Below, piece after piece: positions 35,104-44,945 of a DNA stretch of 64,000 nt; within the stretch, counting starts at the first letter, position 1; every line of letters begins with the position of its first letter. This DNA is from Halorussus sp. MSC15.2 (lineage in GTDB: Archaea > Halobacteriota > Halobacteria > Halobacteriales > Haladaptataceae): the NCBI RefSeq assembly GCF_010747475.1, contig NZ_VSLZ01000002.1:124001-188000 (forward strand), in the 5' to 3' direction. The notes beneath the pieces are model-generated. The model was not told the origin of the DNA and ran no database searches. It was given only the letters and a program-made list of their open reading frames with translations. Position numbers and translations under genes: made by a program.

Positions 35104-36039
35104 GTGTCGCGCTATCGAGACGCCGCGTTGTTCGTGTTCCTCGCAGTCGCGTGGGGCGGGTCGTTCGTCGCCATCGAGGTGGGACTGGACTCGCTGCCGC
35201 CCCTGTTGTTCGCCGCGCTCCGGTACGACGTCGGTGCGGCCATACTCGTCGTCTACGCCGCGGTCGCTCGCGACCGATGGCTGCCCCGGACCCGAGACGA
35301 CTACCTCGCGGTCCTCGTCGTCGGCGTGTTCCTCATCACGGCGGCGAACGGATTCCTCTTCGTCGGTCAGCAGTACACGACCGGCGGGGTCGCGGCGATT
35401 CTGTACAGCCTGAATCCGGTGCTCACGACCGGATTCGCCCGGAGCTTACTCCCCGGCGACCGACTGTCCCCGCTCGGACTCCTCGGACTCGTCGTCGGAC
35501 TCGGCGGCGTCGCGTTGGTCGTTCGACCCGACCCGGCGAACCTGCTCGCGGGCGTAACCGGGAAGCTGCTGGTCGTCGCCTCCGCGACCAGCGTCGCGCT
35601 CGGGAGCGTCCTGCTCCGACGGCTGAGACCCACTACCGACAGCACCGCGACGACCGCGTGGGGGATGCTGGTCGGTGCGATACTGATGCACGGAGCGAGT
35701 CTCGCCGGGGGCGAACCGCCGCGACTCGCCGAGGCGCTCGGCCCGCAGGTAGTCGTCCCGCTGGCGTACCTCGGAGTTGTCGCCACTGCGGGAGCGTACG
35801 CCGCCTACTTCGGACTGCTGGAGCGTCACAGCCCGGTCCAAGTGAATCTCGTCTCCTACCTCGTGCCGATGGTCACGGCGGTGGTGGGGTGGGTCCTGCT
35901 CGGCGAATCGCTGACCCCGGCGACGATAGTCGGCTTTCTGGTCATCCTCACCGGGTTCGCACTGGTGAAACGCGAGGCGCTGGTCGCGTTCGCAGGTCGG
36001 TACTCGGTCGGAGCCACGCCGCCGACCCGAAACGAATAG
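35104..36039 (+). CDS. EamA/DMT family transporter
   Basis: 311 residues from GTG 35104; the open frame further upstream is antisense to the udp gene. There are ten helices in two EamA repeats: ALFVFLAVAWGGSFVAIEVG and FLFVGQQYTTGGVAAILYSL in the first, AYAAYFGLLERHSPVQVNLV and GWVLLGESLTPATIVGFLVI in the second. Drug/metabolite transporters of this type export amino acids or metabolites; the substrate is not predictable. It is divergent from udp. Confidence 0.85.
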   Translation: MSRYRDAALFVFLAVAWGGSFVAIEVGLDSLPPLLFAALRYDVGAAILVVYAAVARDRWLPRTRDDYLAVLVVGVFLITAANGFLFVGQQYTTGGVAAILYSLNPVLTTGFARSLLPGDRLSPLGLLGLVVGLGGVALVVRPDPANLLAGVTGKLLVVASATSVALGSVLLRRLRPTTDSTATTAWGMLVGAILMHGASLAGGEPPRLAEALGPQVVVPLAYLGVVATAGAYAAYFGLLERHSPVQVNLVSYLVPMVTAVVGWVLLGESLTPATIVGFLVILTGFALVKREALVAFAGRYSVGATPPTRNE

Positions 36040-36072
36040 TACCGCACTGCCTGCGGAGCGACCGTTTTCTCG

Positions 36073-36459
36073 TTACTCCAGCATCTCCTCGGTGATGGTG
36101 TCGGGCAGGAGTTGGCCGAGCGTGTAGGTCGTCGTATCGTCGCCCTCGTCACAGACCACCGGCAGGTCGTCGTCGCAGAACTCGGCGAGCGTCTGTCTGC
36201 ACATCCCGCAGGGAGTCACGCCGTCGCGCCGCGCGGAACTCACCGCCAGCGCGTCGAACTCACGGTGGCCCTCCTTGACGGCCTCGGCGATGGCGACCTC
36301 CTCGGCGTGGAGCGAGTTGCTGTAGTTGGCGTTCTCGATGTTGCACCCGACGTAGACGCTTCCGTCTGCGGTCCGGAGCGCCGCGCCGACCGGATAGTCC
36401 GAGTAGGGGACGTGTGCGTCGTCCTGCACCTCGCGAGCGGCGTCGATGAGTTCGTCCAT
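36073..36459 (-). CDS. cdd: cytidine deaminase
   Basis: 128 residues, family length. VPYSDYPVGAALRTADG, GCNIENANYSNSLHAEEVAI (zinc His-Ala-Glu with the catalytic Glu) and VTPCGMCRQTLAEFCDDD (zinc PCxxC) are complete. It turns cytidine into uridine, which the nearby uridine phosphorylase can split. It lies downstream of the nucleoside ABC transporter genes on the same strand, after a gap of about 295 bases in which I see no gene. Confidence 0.95.
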   Translation of the reverse strand: MDELIDAAREVQDDAHVPYSDYPVGAALRTADGSVYVGCNIENANYSNSLHAEEVAIAEAVKEGHREFDALAVSSARRDGVTPCGMCRQTLAEFCDDDLPVVCDEGDDTTTYTLGQLLPDTITEEMLE

Positions 36460-36754
36460 AGCGGCGGAGATTGGGTGTCGGCGGTGAAATATCTCCCGCT
36501 CGGCGCTCGCGCGCGAAGGTTCAAGTACGAAGCCGGGACGAATCCCGCACGGACGTTCCGTGCGGTTCCAGAACGGTAGTTCGCGCGCACTGCGGAACCG
36601 CCAGTCCGACTAACCGGAGACGGCTGAGCCAGTAGCGCCGAGTTACATCCTCCTCGTCTCGTTCGAGGGTCTCGACCGTCTCGCCAGCGCGGGCGGAACT
36701 CCGTCGCCACACACGGGAGGAAGGAGTCGCAACTTCGAGAGGACGAACGAACCG

Positions 36755-37810
36755 CTACTCCTCGCCGGACTCGTAGTGGTCGCCCGCGGCGTCGGGAATC
36801 CGGGTGTGACCGACGAACGCCAGCACGACGACCACCGTCACGTACGGGATGATGCCGATGAGTTCGCTCGGGACGTTGTAGCCGAGTTGCTGGAGTCGAA
36901 TCTGGAGCGCGTCCAGACTGGCGAAGAGGAACGACGCGCCGAACGCGCCCAGCGGGTTGTAGTTGCCGAACAGGTAGGCCGTGATGCCTATCCAGCCGCG
37001 ACCGTTGACCATCGTCGCGCCGCCCCCGATGAACTGCCCGACGCGGCCCAGCGCCAGTCCGGCACCGCCGAGGCCCGAGAAGAACCCCGACAGCAGGACG
37101 CCCGAGTAGCGAATCTTCCGGACGTCCACGCCCACGGTATCGAGCGCCTTCGGGTTCTCGCCGCTGGCCTCTATCCAGCGTCCGAACGCGGTCCGGTTCA
37201 GCACGTACCACCCGGCGGGGACGGCGACGAGCATCATGACGACCGGCGGACTCGCCGTGAAGAAGGTGATATCCGTGAACGGAATCCCGAACGTCCAGTC
37301 GTTCAGCGTGGCGACCGGCGGACTGTTGACCTGCCCCCAGATGACCTTGCTGGCGAACGGTGCGAGACCGAGTGCGATGAGCCACACGGCGAGTCCCGCG
37401 ATAATCTGGTCGGCCTTGAACTCGATGCAGATAATCGCGAACAGCAGCGCGAACAGGACGCTCGCGAGTACGGCGACCGAGAACCCGAGCCAAAGCTGGA
37501 ACTGGGTGGGACTGCCGCCGCTTATCGTTCCGGCCACCGCGATGGAGGTGAACGCCGAGATGATGAGCAGGCCTTCGAGACCGATGTTGATGACGCCGCT
37601 CTTCTCGGCGAAGATGCCGCCGAGCGCGGCGAACGCGATGGGCACCGTGAGCCGAAGCACCGACCTGACGTAGTTGGCGTCCACGATGCGGACGATTTCG
37701 GAGACCGGACTCTCGGGGAAGAACAGTTCGACCGCGACCAACGCGAGGGCGGCCAGAACCGCGATACCTCCGAGCCACCGTCGCTTCTGCGAGGGGTCGG
37801 CGTAACTCAT
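36755..37810 (-). CDS. nucleoside-type ABC transporter permease (second permease)
   Basis: 351 residues, about nine helices. AALGGIFAEKSGVINIGLEGLLI is the hallmark of the branched-chain/ribose permease family as in the YufQ/NupQ nucleoside permeases. TVGVDVRKIRYSGVLLSGFFSGLGGA and GGATMVNGRGWIGITAYLFG match the same family. With the adjoining permease, double ATPase and BMP proteins it forms a nucleoside importer. The start overlaps the neighbouring permease gene by 4 bases. Confidence 0.9.
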   Translation of the reverse strand: MSYADPSQKRRWLGGIAVLAALALVAVELFFPESPVSEIVRIVDANYVRSVLRLTVPIAFAALGGIFAEKSGVINIGLEGLLIISAFTSIAVAGTISGGSPTQFQLWLGFSVAVLASVLFALLFAIICIEFKADQIIAGLAVWLIALGLAPFASKVIWGQVNSPPVATLNDWTFGIPFTDITFFTASPPVVMMLVAVPAGWYVLNRTAFGRWIEASGENPKALDTVGVDVRKIRYSGVLLSGFFSGLGGAGLALGRVGQFIGGGATMVNGRGWIGITAYLFGNYNPLGAFGASFLFASLDALQIRLQQLGYNVPSELIGIIPYVTVVVVLAFVGHTRIPDAAGDHYESGEE

Positions 37811-39085
37811 CTATCGTCACCTCCTTGGTCGCCGTCGGCACTTCCGCCTGTCGTCTCGCCCGCACCGTCGGTGGCGACCGAGGGTCGCTCGTCGCCGAAC
37901 CGGAACCGCGCGCCGACCATCCGGAAGAACTCGGGCATGGCGACGAACAGGATGATGAGACCGCGCAGGACCCCGACCAACTGCTTGGGGACCGAAAGCT
38001 GGAACTCGATGGCTAAACTGCCGGTCTTGAGCGCACCGAACAGCAGTGCGGCCGGAATCACCCCGAGCGGGTTGTTCCCCGCGAGGATGGAGACGGTGAT
38101 GCCGTCGAAACCCAACGACGGGATGCCCGTCCGCCAGCGCGAGGCGACCATCAGGACGTACACCGCGCCGCCGATACCGCCGATTGCGCCCGACAGCGCC
38201 ATGCTCGACACCATCGTCCGCTTGGCGTCGACACCGCCGTACTCGGCGGCCTCGGGTTGGACGCCGCTCGTTCGGAGGTCGTACCCGAACGCGGTCCCGT
38301 TGAGCATCCAGTAGATGCCGCCAGCGAGGGCGAGCGCGCCGACCAGCGCGACCATCGAGAACACCGTCGTATCGAAGAACACCGGGCGAAGTTGCGCGAA
38401 GGCCGGAATCGCCCGCGTCTGGACGGTCTGGCTGTCCGGGTCCTTGAACACCTCCGAGACGAGCGTGAACGCGATGCCGGACGCCACGAAGTTGAGCATG
38501 ATGGTCGTGATGACCTCGTTCGCACCGGCGTAGGCCTTCAGTGCGCCCGGAATCGCACCCCAAATTCCGCCGACGAGCGCGCCCGCGAGCAGGCCGACCG
38601 AGACGAGAATCAGCGCGCCCGCGATGCCCGCGGGGACGACGGCGCGACCCAGAGGACCGCCAGCGCGGTTCCGAGCGCGCCCAACACGAGTTGCCCCTGC
38701 GTCCCGATGTTGAACATCCCGGCCCGGAACGACACCGCGACTGCCAGCCCCGTGAACAGGAGCAGCGTCGTCTCCTTGAGCGTGATGGCGACGTTGTACG
38801 GCGGCCACACCGCGCCGACGAGCAGGACCCGATACACCGCGACCGGGTCGTAACAGAACGACCGACGCCCGACGCGGCGAAGAACGGACTTTCACAAGTC
38901 GCCACCCAACCGGAGACGAGGATGACCAGCGCGCCGACGACCACCGACAGCACGAGCGCCGCGAGGCTGATGAGGATGCGCTCGGCCGCGGAGGCGTCCA
39001 CGAGTCGCGCCAGCGCCCGGTCGGCCCGGCCCTGCCACGAGTCGTCGGGGTTCGGGTCGGCGCGTTTGTCGTCGGAGTCGCTCAT
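37807..39085 (-). CDS. nucleoside-type ABC transporter permease (first permease), two frameshifts
   Basis: The product lies in three frames. It starts MSDSDDKRADPNPDDSWQGR at 39085, shifts near 38855-38862 into CYDPVAVYRVLLVGAVWPPY, then near 38637-38643 into VVPAGIAGALILVSVGLLAG, and ends at 37807. Adding one base at each point gives about 426 residues with VSFRAGMFNIGTQGQLVLGA, the FNIGxEGQ motif of YufP/NupP. The surrounding operon is intact, so both breaks are probably missing bases. The start overlaps the ATPase gene stop by 4 bases. Confidence 0.85.
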
Positions 39086-40638
39086 CGCTCACCCCCGACA
39101 GCGTCGGCGATGCTGGGCGCGTTCTCGGGGTGTTCGCCCGCCATCAGCAGGCCGAGTTCCTCCTCGGTCACGCGGTCGGGGTCGACCACGTCCATGATTT
39201 CACCCTCGTACATCACGCCGAGGCGGTCCGAGAGCTGTTGGACCTCGTCCAACTTCGAGGAGACGAGCAGGATGGTCTTGCCCTCGCGCCGCAAGTCGAG
39301 GATGCGCTCGTGGATGAACTCGATGCTCCCCACGTCCACTCCGCGGGTCGGATGCGAGGCGACTACCACTTCGGGGTCGCGGGCGAACTCCCGTCCGACC
39401 ACGAACTTCTGCTGGTTGCCGCCCGACAGCGACTCGGACTCCGCGTCCGGGTTCGGCGGGCGTACGTCGTACTCCTCAATGATTTCCTCGGCGTGGTCGC
39501 GGGTGTGCCCCCAGTCGATGCGACCTTTCTCGGCGAACTCGGACGTGTGTTGGCTCCCGAGCAGGCCGTTCTCCACGAGGTCGAACTCCATCACGAGACC
39601 GCGCTCCTGCCGGTCCTCGGGGACGTACGCCATCCCCGCGTCGATTCGCTCGCGCCGCGAGAGGTCGGTCACGTCCCGTCCGTAGAGCGAGACCGACCCC
39701 GATTCGGGCGTGGCGAGACCGGTAATCGCCTCGACGAGTTCCGACTGGCCGTTGCCGTCCACACCGGCGATGCCGAACACTTCGCCCTCCCGGGCGGTGA
39801 TATCGACGCCGCTGACCTGCTCGACGCCCCGGTCGTCGGTGACCCGCAGGTTCGACACCGACAGTCCCACCTCGCCCGGTTCGACCGGTTCCTTGTCGGC
39901 CTCCAGCAGGACCTCCCGCCCGACCATCAGTTCCGCGAGTTCCTCTCGACTCGTCGCGTCGGCGTCCACCGTCCCGACGTTCCTGCCGTCTCGGAGGACC
40001 GTGATGTCGTCGGCCGACTCCATCGCCTCGCCGAGTTTGTGCGTGATGAAGATGATGGTCTTGTCCTCGGCGGCGAGTTCGTCGAACACCTCGAAGAGGT
40101 CCTCGACCTCCTGCGGCGTGAGGACAGCAGTCGGTTCGTCCAGAATCAACACGTCGGCACCGCCGTACAGAGCTTTCAGGATTTCGACTCGCTGTTGCAC
40201 GCCCACGCTCACGTCCTCGATGCGGGCGGTGGGGTCGACGTCGAACCCGTAGCGCTCGCTCAGTTCCCTGACGTCTCGCTCCGCCTGCGCGCGGTCCATG
40301 GCCAGTCCGCCCCACTTCCGGGGTTCGTGGCCGAGGACGATGTTCTCGGCCGTGGTCAGGGTGTCGACTAGCATGAAGTGCTGATGAATCATCCCGACGC
40401 CCGCGTCGATAGCGTCGCGCGGCGTGTCGAACGTACGAGGCTCCCCGTGGAGATGGACGGTACCCCCCTCGGGCTGGTAGAGACCGTACAGGACGTTCAT
40501 CAGCGTCGTTTTCCCCGCGCCGTTCTCGCCGAGCAGGGCGTGGACAGTTCCCTCCTCGACTTCGAGGTCGACCTCGTCGTTGGCGACGACCCCGGGGAAT
40601 CGCTTGGTGATTCCCTCGAGATGGACGGCTACGCTCAT
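39082..40638 (-). CDS. nucleoside-type ABC transporter ATPase (double domain)
   Basis: 518 residues with two ABC domains, as in YufO/NupO and RbsA. The first has Walker A LLGENGAGKTTLMNVLYGLY near residue 35, a degenerate signature (DVSVGVQQRVEILKAL) and Walker B VLILDEPTAVLTP. The second has GVDGNGQSELVEAI, LSGGNQQKFVVGREF and a degenerate Walker B (VVVASHPTRGVD). It powers import together with the two permeases downstream. The stop overlaps the next gene by 4 bases. Confidence 0.94.
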   Translation of the reverse strand: MSVAVHLEGITKRFPGVVANDEVDLEVEEGTVHALLGENGAGKTTLMNVLYGLYQPEGGTVHLHGEPRTFDTPRDAIDAGVGMIHQHFMLVDTLTTAENIVLGHEPRKWGGLAMDRAQAERDVRELSERYGFDVDPTARIEDVSVGVQQRVEILKALYGGADVLILDEPTAVLTPQEVEDLFEVFDELAAEDKTIIFITHKLGEAMESADDITVLRDGRNVGTVDADATSREELAELMVGREVLLEADKEPVEPGEVGLSVSNLRVTDDRGVEQVSGVDITAREGEVFGIAGVDGNGQSELVEAITGLATPESGSVSLYGRDVTDLSRRERIDAGMAYVPEDRQERGLVMEFDLVENGLLGSQHTSEFAEKGRIDWGHTRDHAEEIIEEYDVRPPNPDAESESLSGGNQQKFVVGREFARDPEVVVASHPTRGVDVGSIEFIHERILDLRREGKTILLVSSKLDEVQQLSDRLGVMYEGEIMDVVDPDRVTEEELGLLMAGEHPENAPSIADAVGGER

Positions 40639-40743
40639 TCTTAGTCGGTGTTCTCGGCCTTCCCGCTTAAGATGCGCGGATTGCCGGAGGAACCCTTAGA
40701 TAAAATACGTGTTCGGGCGGACGGTCCCGTGTTCTCACAGTGG

Positions 40744-41820
40744 CTACTGCGTGGTCGTGGTCGCCTGCCCGACTTGGGACGGCTTGGTCGGGACCGTAAT
40801 CTCGCCGCTCACTATTCGCTGCTTGGACTGTTCGAGCGCCGACTTGACGTCCTGTGGAATCTCCGACGCGAGTTGCGACCCGTACACTGCTTCGACGCCG
40901 TTCTGTTGGAGTCCGAGTCTGTTGACGGCACCGCCTTGGAAATTACCGTTGACGACTCGCTTGACCGACTGGAACACCGCTTGGTCGACGTGTTTGACCA
41001 TGCTGGCCAGAATCACGTCGGCGTAGTCCGGCAGGCTCTCGGACTGGTCGGCGTCCACGCCGATGGCGTACCGTCCCCTGCTCTGGGCCGCCTTGAACAC
41101 GCCGGTCCCCGTCCCGCCCGCGGCGTGATAGATGATGTCCGCGCCGTTGTCGTACATCGAGTTGGCGATAGACTGGCCCTTCGCGGGGTCGCTCCACGCG
41201 CCCGCGTAGGCCGAGAGGACGTTTATGTCGGGGTTTGCGTGCTTGACTCCGGCGAGATACCCCGCTTCGAACTTCTTGATGAGCGGGACCTCCTTCCCGC
41301 CGACGAAGCCGACGGTCAGGTCGTCGTTGGTCTCGCCCGCACCGGCGCTGAAGTCCATGTCGGTCATCAGCCCCGCGAGGTGACCGACCTGAAACGACCC
41401 CTGATGTTCCTTGAACACGTAACTGGCGACGTTCGGCTGTTCGACCACGGTGTCCACGACCATGAACCGCTGGTCGGAGAAGCGCTGGGCGTTGCGCTGG
41501 AGTGCCTCGGCCTGTACGAAGCCGATACAGCAGATGAGTTCATAGTCCGGATTCTGGGACCGCGCGAACCGTCGCTGGAGCGTCGCCACGTCGCTCGGAC
41601 TGCTCGGTTCGGCGTTCTGGAACTCGACTGCGAACTCGTCGGCCGCGCGCTGGACCCCTCTGTGGGCCATGTCGTTGAACGAGTTGTCCCCCAGTCCGCC
41701 GGTGGCGTACACCATCCCGATGTTGGTCGTGTCGTCCTGCAGGAACCCGGTCGTTCCGAAGGCGGCCGCCCCACCCAGTAGCTGCAAGAATCGTCGTCTG
41801 CGTTCGTGTTTCCCCCGCAT
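40744..41820 (-). CDS. BMP family substrate-binding protein, Tat signal but no lipobox
   Basis: 358 residues from ATG 41820 (ATG 41838 would add six, but a TATA-like gattatatc at 41848-41856 favours the shorter start). The N-terminus RRRRFLQLLGGAAAFGTTGF is a Tat-like signal. The mature part is a BMP/PnrA fold: NIGMVYATGGLGDNSFNDMA, SAYAGAWSDPAKGQSIANSM and YHAAGGTGTGVFKAAQSRGR, typical of nucleoside binding. Unlike its paralogue upstream it has no Cys in the lipobox position, so it may be released or held otherwise. It precedes the ATPase gene. Confidence 0.9.
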   Translation of the reverse strand: MRGKHERRRRFLQLLGGAAAFGTTGFLQDDTTNIGMVYATGGLGDNSFNDMAHRGVQRAADEFAVEFQNAEPSSPSDVATLQRRFARSQNPDYELICCIGFVQAEALQRNAQRFSDQRFMVVDTVVEQPNVASYVFKEHQGSFQVGHLAGLMTDMDFSAGAGETNDDLTVGFVGGKEVPLIKKFEAGYLAGVKHANPDINVLSAYAGAWSDPAKGQSIANSMYDNGADIIYHAAGGTGTGVFKAAQSRGRYAIGVDADQSESLPDYADVILASMVKHVDQAVFQSVKRVVNGNFQGGAVNRLGLQQNGVEAVYGSQLASEIPQDVKSALEQSKQRIVSGEITVPTKPSQVGQATTTTQ

Positions 41821-41937
41821 ACCCCTCACGTTCATCATCGACCGTGATATAATCGGCGCTTTGTTGCCCGTCGGGTCGCGTGAAACCGAGATAGAGAGAG
41901 CGAACCGCAGAAGGAGGGTGTTTTCGACGGCGAAAAT

Positions 41938-43064
41938 TCAGACGTTTTCGGGCTTGGTGGGCACTTCGATGTCGCCGGCCACGACCTTCTTTCGGGAGGA
42001 CTTGAGCGCGACTTGACGGAGTCGGGAATCTGGGAGGCGAGGTCCTTGCCGTAGACCGCCGCGACGCCGTTCTCTTCGAGTCCGAGTCGCTGGACGGACC
42101 CACCTTGGAAGTTGCCGTTAGCGGTGCGCTCGACCGAGCGGTAGACCGCTTCGTTCACGTACTTGACCATGCTGGCGAGGATGACGTCGCTGTACTTCGG
42201 CAGGCTCTTGGACTGGTCGGAGTCCACGCCGAGCGCGTACCGACCCTTCTTCTGAGCCGCCTTGAACACGCCGTTACCGGTGCCGCCCGCGGCGTGGTAG
42301 ATGATGTCCGCGCCCTTGTTGTACATCGAGTTGGCGATGGACTGACCCTTTCCGGGGTCGCTCCACGTGCCCGCGTAGGCCGACCGGACCGAAACGTCGG
42401 CGTTGGCGTGCTTGACGCCGGCCTTGAATCCGGCCTCGAACTTCTTGATGAGCGGGACCTCCTTCCCGCCGACGAAGCCGACGGTCAGGTCGTCGTTGGT
42501 CTCGCCCGCACCGGCGCTGAAGTCCGTGTCGGTCATCAGGCCCGCGAGGTGCCCGACTTGGAAGGAGCCTTGGTGTTCCTTGAACGTGTAACTCGACACG
42601 TTGTCCTGCTCGACGACGGTGTCCACGACCATGAACTTCTGGTCGGAGAAGCGTTTGGCGTTCTCCTTCAGGCCGCTGGACTGCACGAAGCCGATGCAAC
42701 TGATGAGGTCGTACTCGGGGTTCTGGGACCGCGCGAACTTGCGCTGGAGCGACGCCACGTCGCTCGGACTGCTCGGTTCGGCGTTCTTGAAGGAGATGCC
42801 GAAGTCGGACTCGGCCTTCTTGATGCCCTTGTGGGCCATGTCGTTGAACGAGTTGTCACCGAGACCGCCGGTGGCGTACACCATCCCGACGTTCATCGGG
42901 TCGGAGGACGTGGTGGTCTGGGACTCGGTCGTCCCGTCGTCGGACTCGGTCGTGGTGGTCTCGGTGCTACCGCCGCCGCCGAGACACCCGGCGAGTCCGG
43001 TTCCGAGGAGGCCCGCACCGCTTATCTTGAGCATCTTTCGCTTCCGTTTGTCAATTTTCGCCAT
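41938..43064 (-). CDS. BMP family lipoprotein, frameshifted near the C-terminus
   Basis: About 376 residues once one base is restored near 42006-42012, where DSVKS should continue ALKSSRKKVVAGDIEVPTKP to the stop at 41938. As it stands the frame runs on to 41835. It has a signal with lipobox (LLGTGLAGCLGGGGS), a Thr/Ser-rich linker, then GMVYATGGLGDNSFNDMAHK and DIIYHAAGGTGNGVFKAAQK as in PnrA/BmpA nucleoside-binding lipoproteins. It is closely similar to the BMP protein downstream, a tandem duplication. TATA box ctttatag is 27 bases before the start. Confidence 0.9.
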
Positions 43065-43090
43065 CTTGTCCGATGTAGCTCATCAGCGAG

Positions 43091-43099
43091 CTATAAAGC
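43091..43099 (-). promoter_or_regulatory. TATA box of the nucleoside transporter operon
   Basis: Minus-strand ggctttatag is 27-35 bases before the BMP lipoprotein start (43064). It is a textbook archaeal spacing and the likely main promoter of the binding-protein gene. Confidence 0.55.
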
Positions 43100-43179
43100 C
43101 GTCGCTTCAAATCAAAAACCATGGAAAATACCGGGGCTGGTGGTTCTGGACCGACACGCCGGCGGCGAGACGAACCGGG

Positions 43180-44541
43180 TCAGGACTCGGCCGCGACGGC
43201 CTCTTCCACGACGTCCGTCGCCTCCGAGACGAGCGCGTCCACGTCGTCGCTCTCGGCGTAGATGCGGACGTAGGGTTCGGTGCCGCTCGGGCGGACCAGT
43301 ACCCACGACCCGTCCGGGAAGGTCGCCCGGACGCCGTACTCGGTCTCGACCGACGCCTCGGGGAATCGGTCGGGAATCGCGCTCTCCAGTTTGGCCATCG
43401 CGCCTGTCTTGGCGTCGTCGGGACAGGAGACGCTGACCTTCCGGTACGGTCGCTCGGTGACGGGGTCTCGAAGCGGTGCGAGTCCCCCGGCCTCTGCGAC
43501 GAGTCGGGGAATCACCGCGGCGCTGACGACACCGTCTATCCACCCGCCGAACTGGGTGTGGACGTGCTTCCACGGTTCGGCCGCGAAGACGACCTCCGTG
43601 TCGTCGTCGCCTTCTTCGCGCGCCGCGGCGATGCCCTCGTGGAGCGCGCCGAGGCGGACCCGCTCGACGCGACCCCCGGCGGCCTCCACCTGCTCGTCGA
43701 TGCGTCCGGACGCGTTGGGGGTCGTCACGACCACGGGGTCCGCAGTTTCACTGCGCTCGGTGTAGTGGGCGGCGAGAACCGCGACTACGGTGTCCTCGTG
43801 GACCACCTCGCCCTCGCCGTCCACGACGACGATGCGGTCTGCGTCGCCGTCGTGGCCGATACCGAGGTCGGCGTTGGGGTCCTCGCGGAGGAACTCCCGG
43901 AGGTCTTCGAGCGTCTCGGGCGTCGGCTTGCTCTCCCGACCGGGGAAGTGACCGTCCACGTTGGCGTTGAGGGCGACGACCTCCGCGCCGAGCGCGCGAA
44001 GGACTTGGGGCGTCGCCACGGCCGCCATCCCGTTGCCGCAGTCCACCACGACGCGCAGGCCGTCGAGGGGCGCGCCGTGCCCCTGCGCGTACTCCACGAC
44101 AGCGTCGCGGTACGCGTCGAGGACGCTCGTGCGTTCACCGTCGCCCCACTTGTCCCACTCGACCGGCGGGTCGTCGGCCTCGACGCGGCGCTCGACGGTC
44201 CGCTCGGTCTCCCGGTCGTACTCCTCGCCGTCCGCGAAGAGCTTGATTCCGTTGTCGGTCGGCGGGTTGTGGCTGGCGGTCAGCATCGCGCCGCGCCGCC
44301 CCTGCGAGGCGAACGCGAGCGCGGGGGTCGGGAGTTGCCCCGCCCGGCGCACGTCGGCCCCGGCGCTCTCCAGTCCGGCCTCCATCGCGGCCGCCAACGC
44401 CGGACCGGTCTCCCGGCCGTCGCGCGCGACGACGAACTCTCGGCCGTCTCGTCCGGCGGCCCGGCCGACCGACAGCGCGAGTTCCGGTGTCACCGTCTCG
44501 ACTGCGCTCCCGCGGATACCCGCGGTTCCGAAGAGGTTCAT
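43180..44541 (-). CDS. glmM: phosphoglucosamine/phosphohexose mutase
   Basis: 453 residues. The alpha-D-phosphohexomutase motifs are complete: FGTAGIRG at the start, MLTASHNPPTDNGIKLF with the phospho-serine near residue 95, GIGHDGDADRIVVVDG for the metal, and VRPSGTEPYVRIYAES for phosphate binding. It should move phosphate between C1 and C6 of a hexose(amine). Next to a nucleoside uptake and salvage region, a role on pentose phosphates is also possible, but that is speculation. Confidence 0.88.
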   Translation of the reverse strand: MNLFGTAGIRGSAVETVTPELALSVGRAAGRDGREFVVARDGRETGPALAAAMEAGLESAGADVRRAGQLPTPALAFASQGRRGAMLTASHNPPTDNGIKLFADGEEYDRETERTVERRVEADDPPVEWDKWGDGERTSVLDAYRDAVVEYAQGHGAPLDGLRVVVDCGNGMAAVATPQVLRALGAEVVALNANVDGHFPGRESKPTPETLEDLREFLREDPNADLGIGHDGDADRIVVVDGEGEVVHEDTVVAVLAAHYTERSETADPVVVTTPNASGRIDEQVEAAGGRVERVRLGALHEGIAAAREEGDDDTEVVFAAEPWKHVHTQFGGWIDGVVSAAVIPRLVAEAGGLAPLRDPVTERPYRKVSVSCPDDAKTGAMAKLESAIPDRFPEASVETEYGVRATFPDGSWVLVRPSGTEPYVRIYAESDDVDALVSEATDVVEEAVAAES

Positions 44542-44733
44542 GCCGGGAGTTCGGGGAGCCGGACACTTAGCTTTCCGCGGTTCGACGCGAGCGCGAACTG
44601 CCCGTCGTCCGCCGGGGCACGGCGGTCGGACTCGTTCGAGACGAGCGATGCCATGACGAAGGGACGGTATTCGACCGCCTCCGTGTTCGAGACGCCCGTG
44701 AAGCCTAAGCCGTCAGTCGTCGTATCTGCGGCT

Positions 44734-44856
44734 ATGAAACTGAGTATCACCGAGATTGTCACCGACCCGGAGGAACTGTTCGACGCCGTCATCGCGGGCA
44801 TCATCCTGATGGCGGCGGTCGTCCTCGCGTACCTGTTGCTGTTCGGCGTGTTCTAG
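44734..44856 (+). CDS. small single-helix membrane protein (40 aa)
   Basis: 40 residues from ATG 44734: MKLSITEIVTDPEELFDAV, then IAGIILMAAVVLAYLLLFGVF. An acidic amphipathic start is followed by one transmembrane helix reaching the C-terminus. A TATA-like gaagcctaagcc lies about 25 bases before the ATG, which supports a real gene. Function is unknown; such tail-anchored miniproteins often join larger membrane complexes. Confidence 0.6.
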   Translation: MKLSITEIVTDPEELFDAVIAGIILMAAVVLAYLLLFGVF

Positions 44857-44945
44857 CTACGTCTCGGCGCGCACTGTGAGGAGTCGTTCGTGTCGCGGCG
44901 GTGCGGCCAGATGGGCTGGTGGAGGGTCGTCGACGAGCGGCGGGG

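Noticed and set aside
42601-44856. 751-residue open frame antisense to glmM and a BMP gene
   Set aside because: Only its last 40 residues are a credible gene, starting at ATG 44734; the rest is antisense noise.
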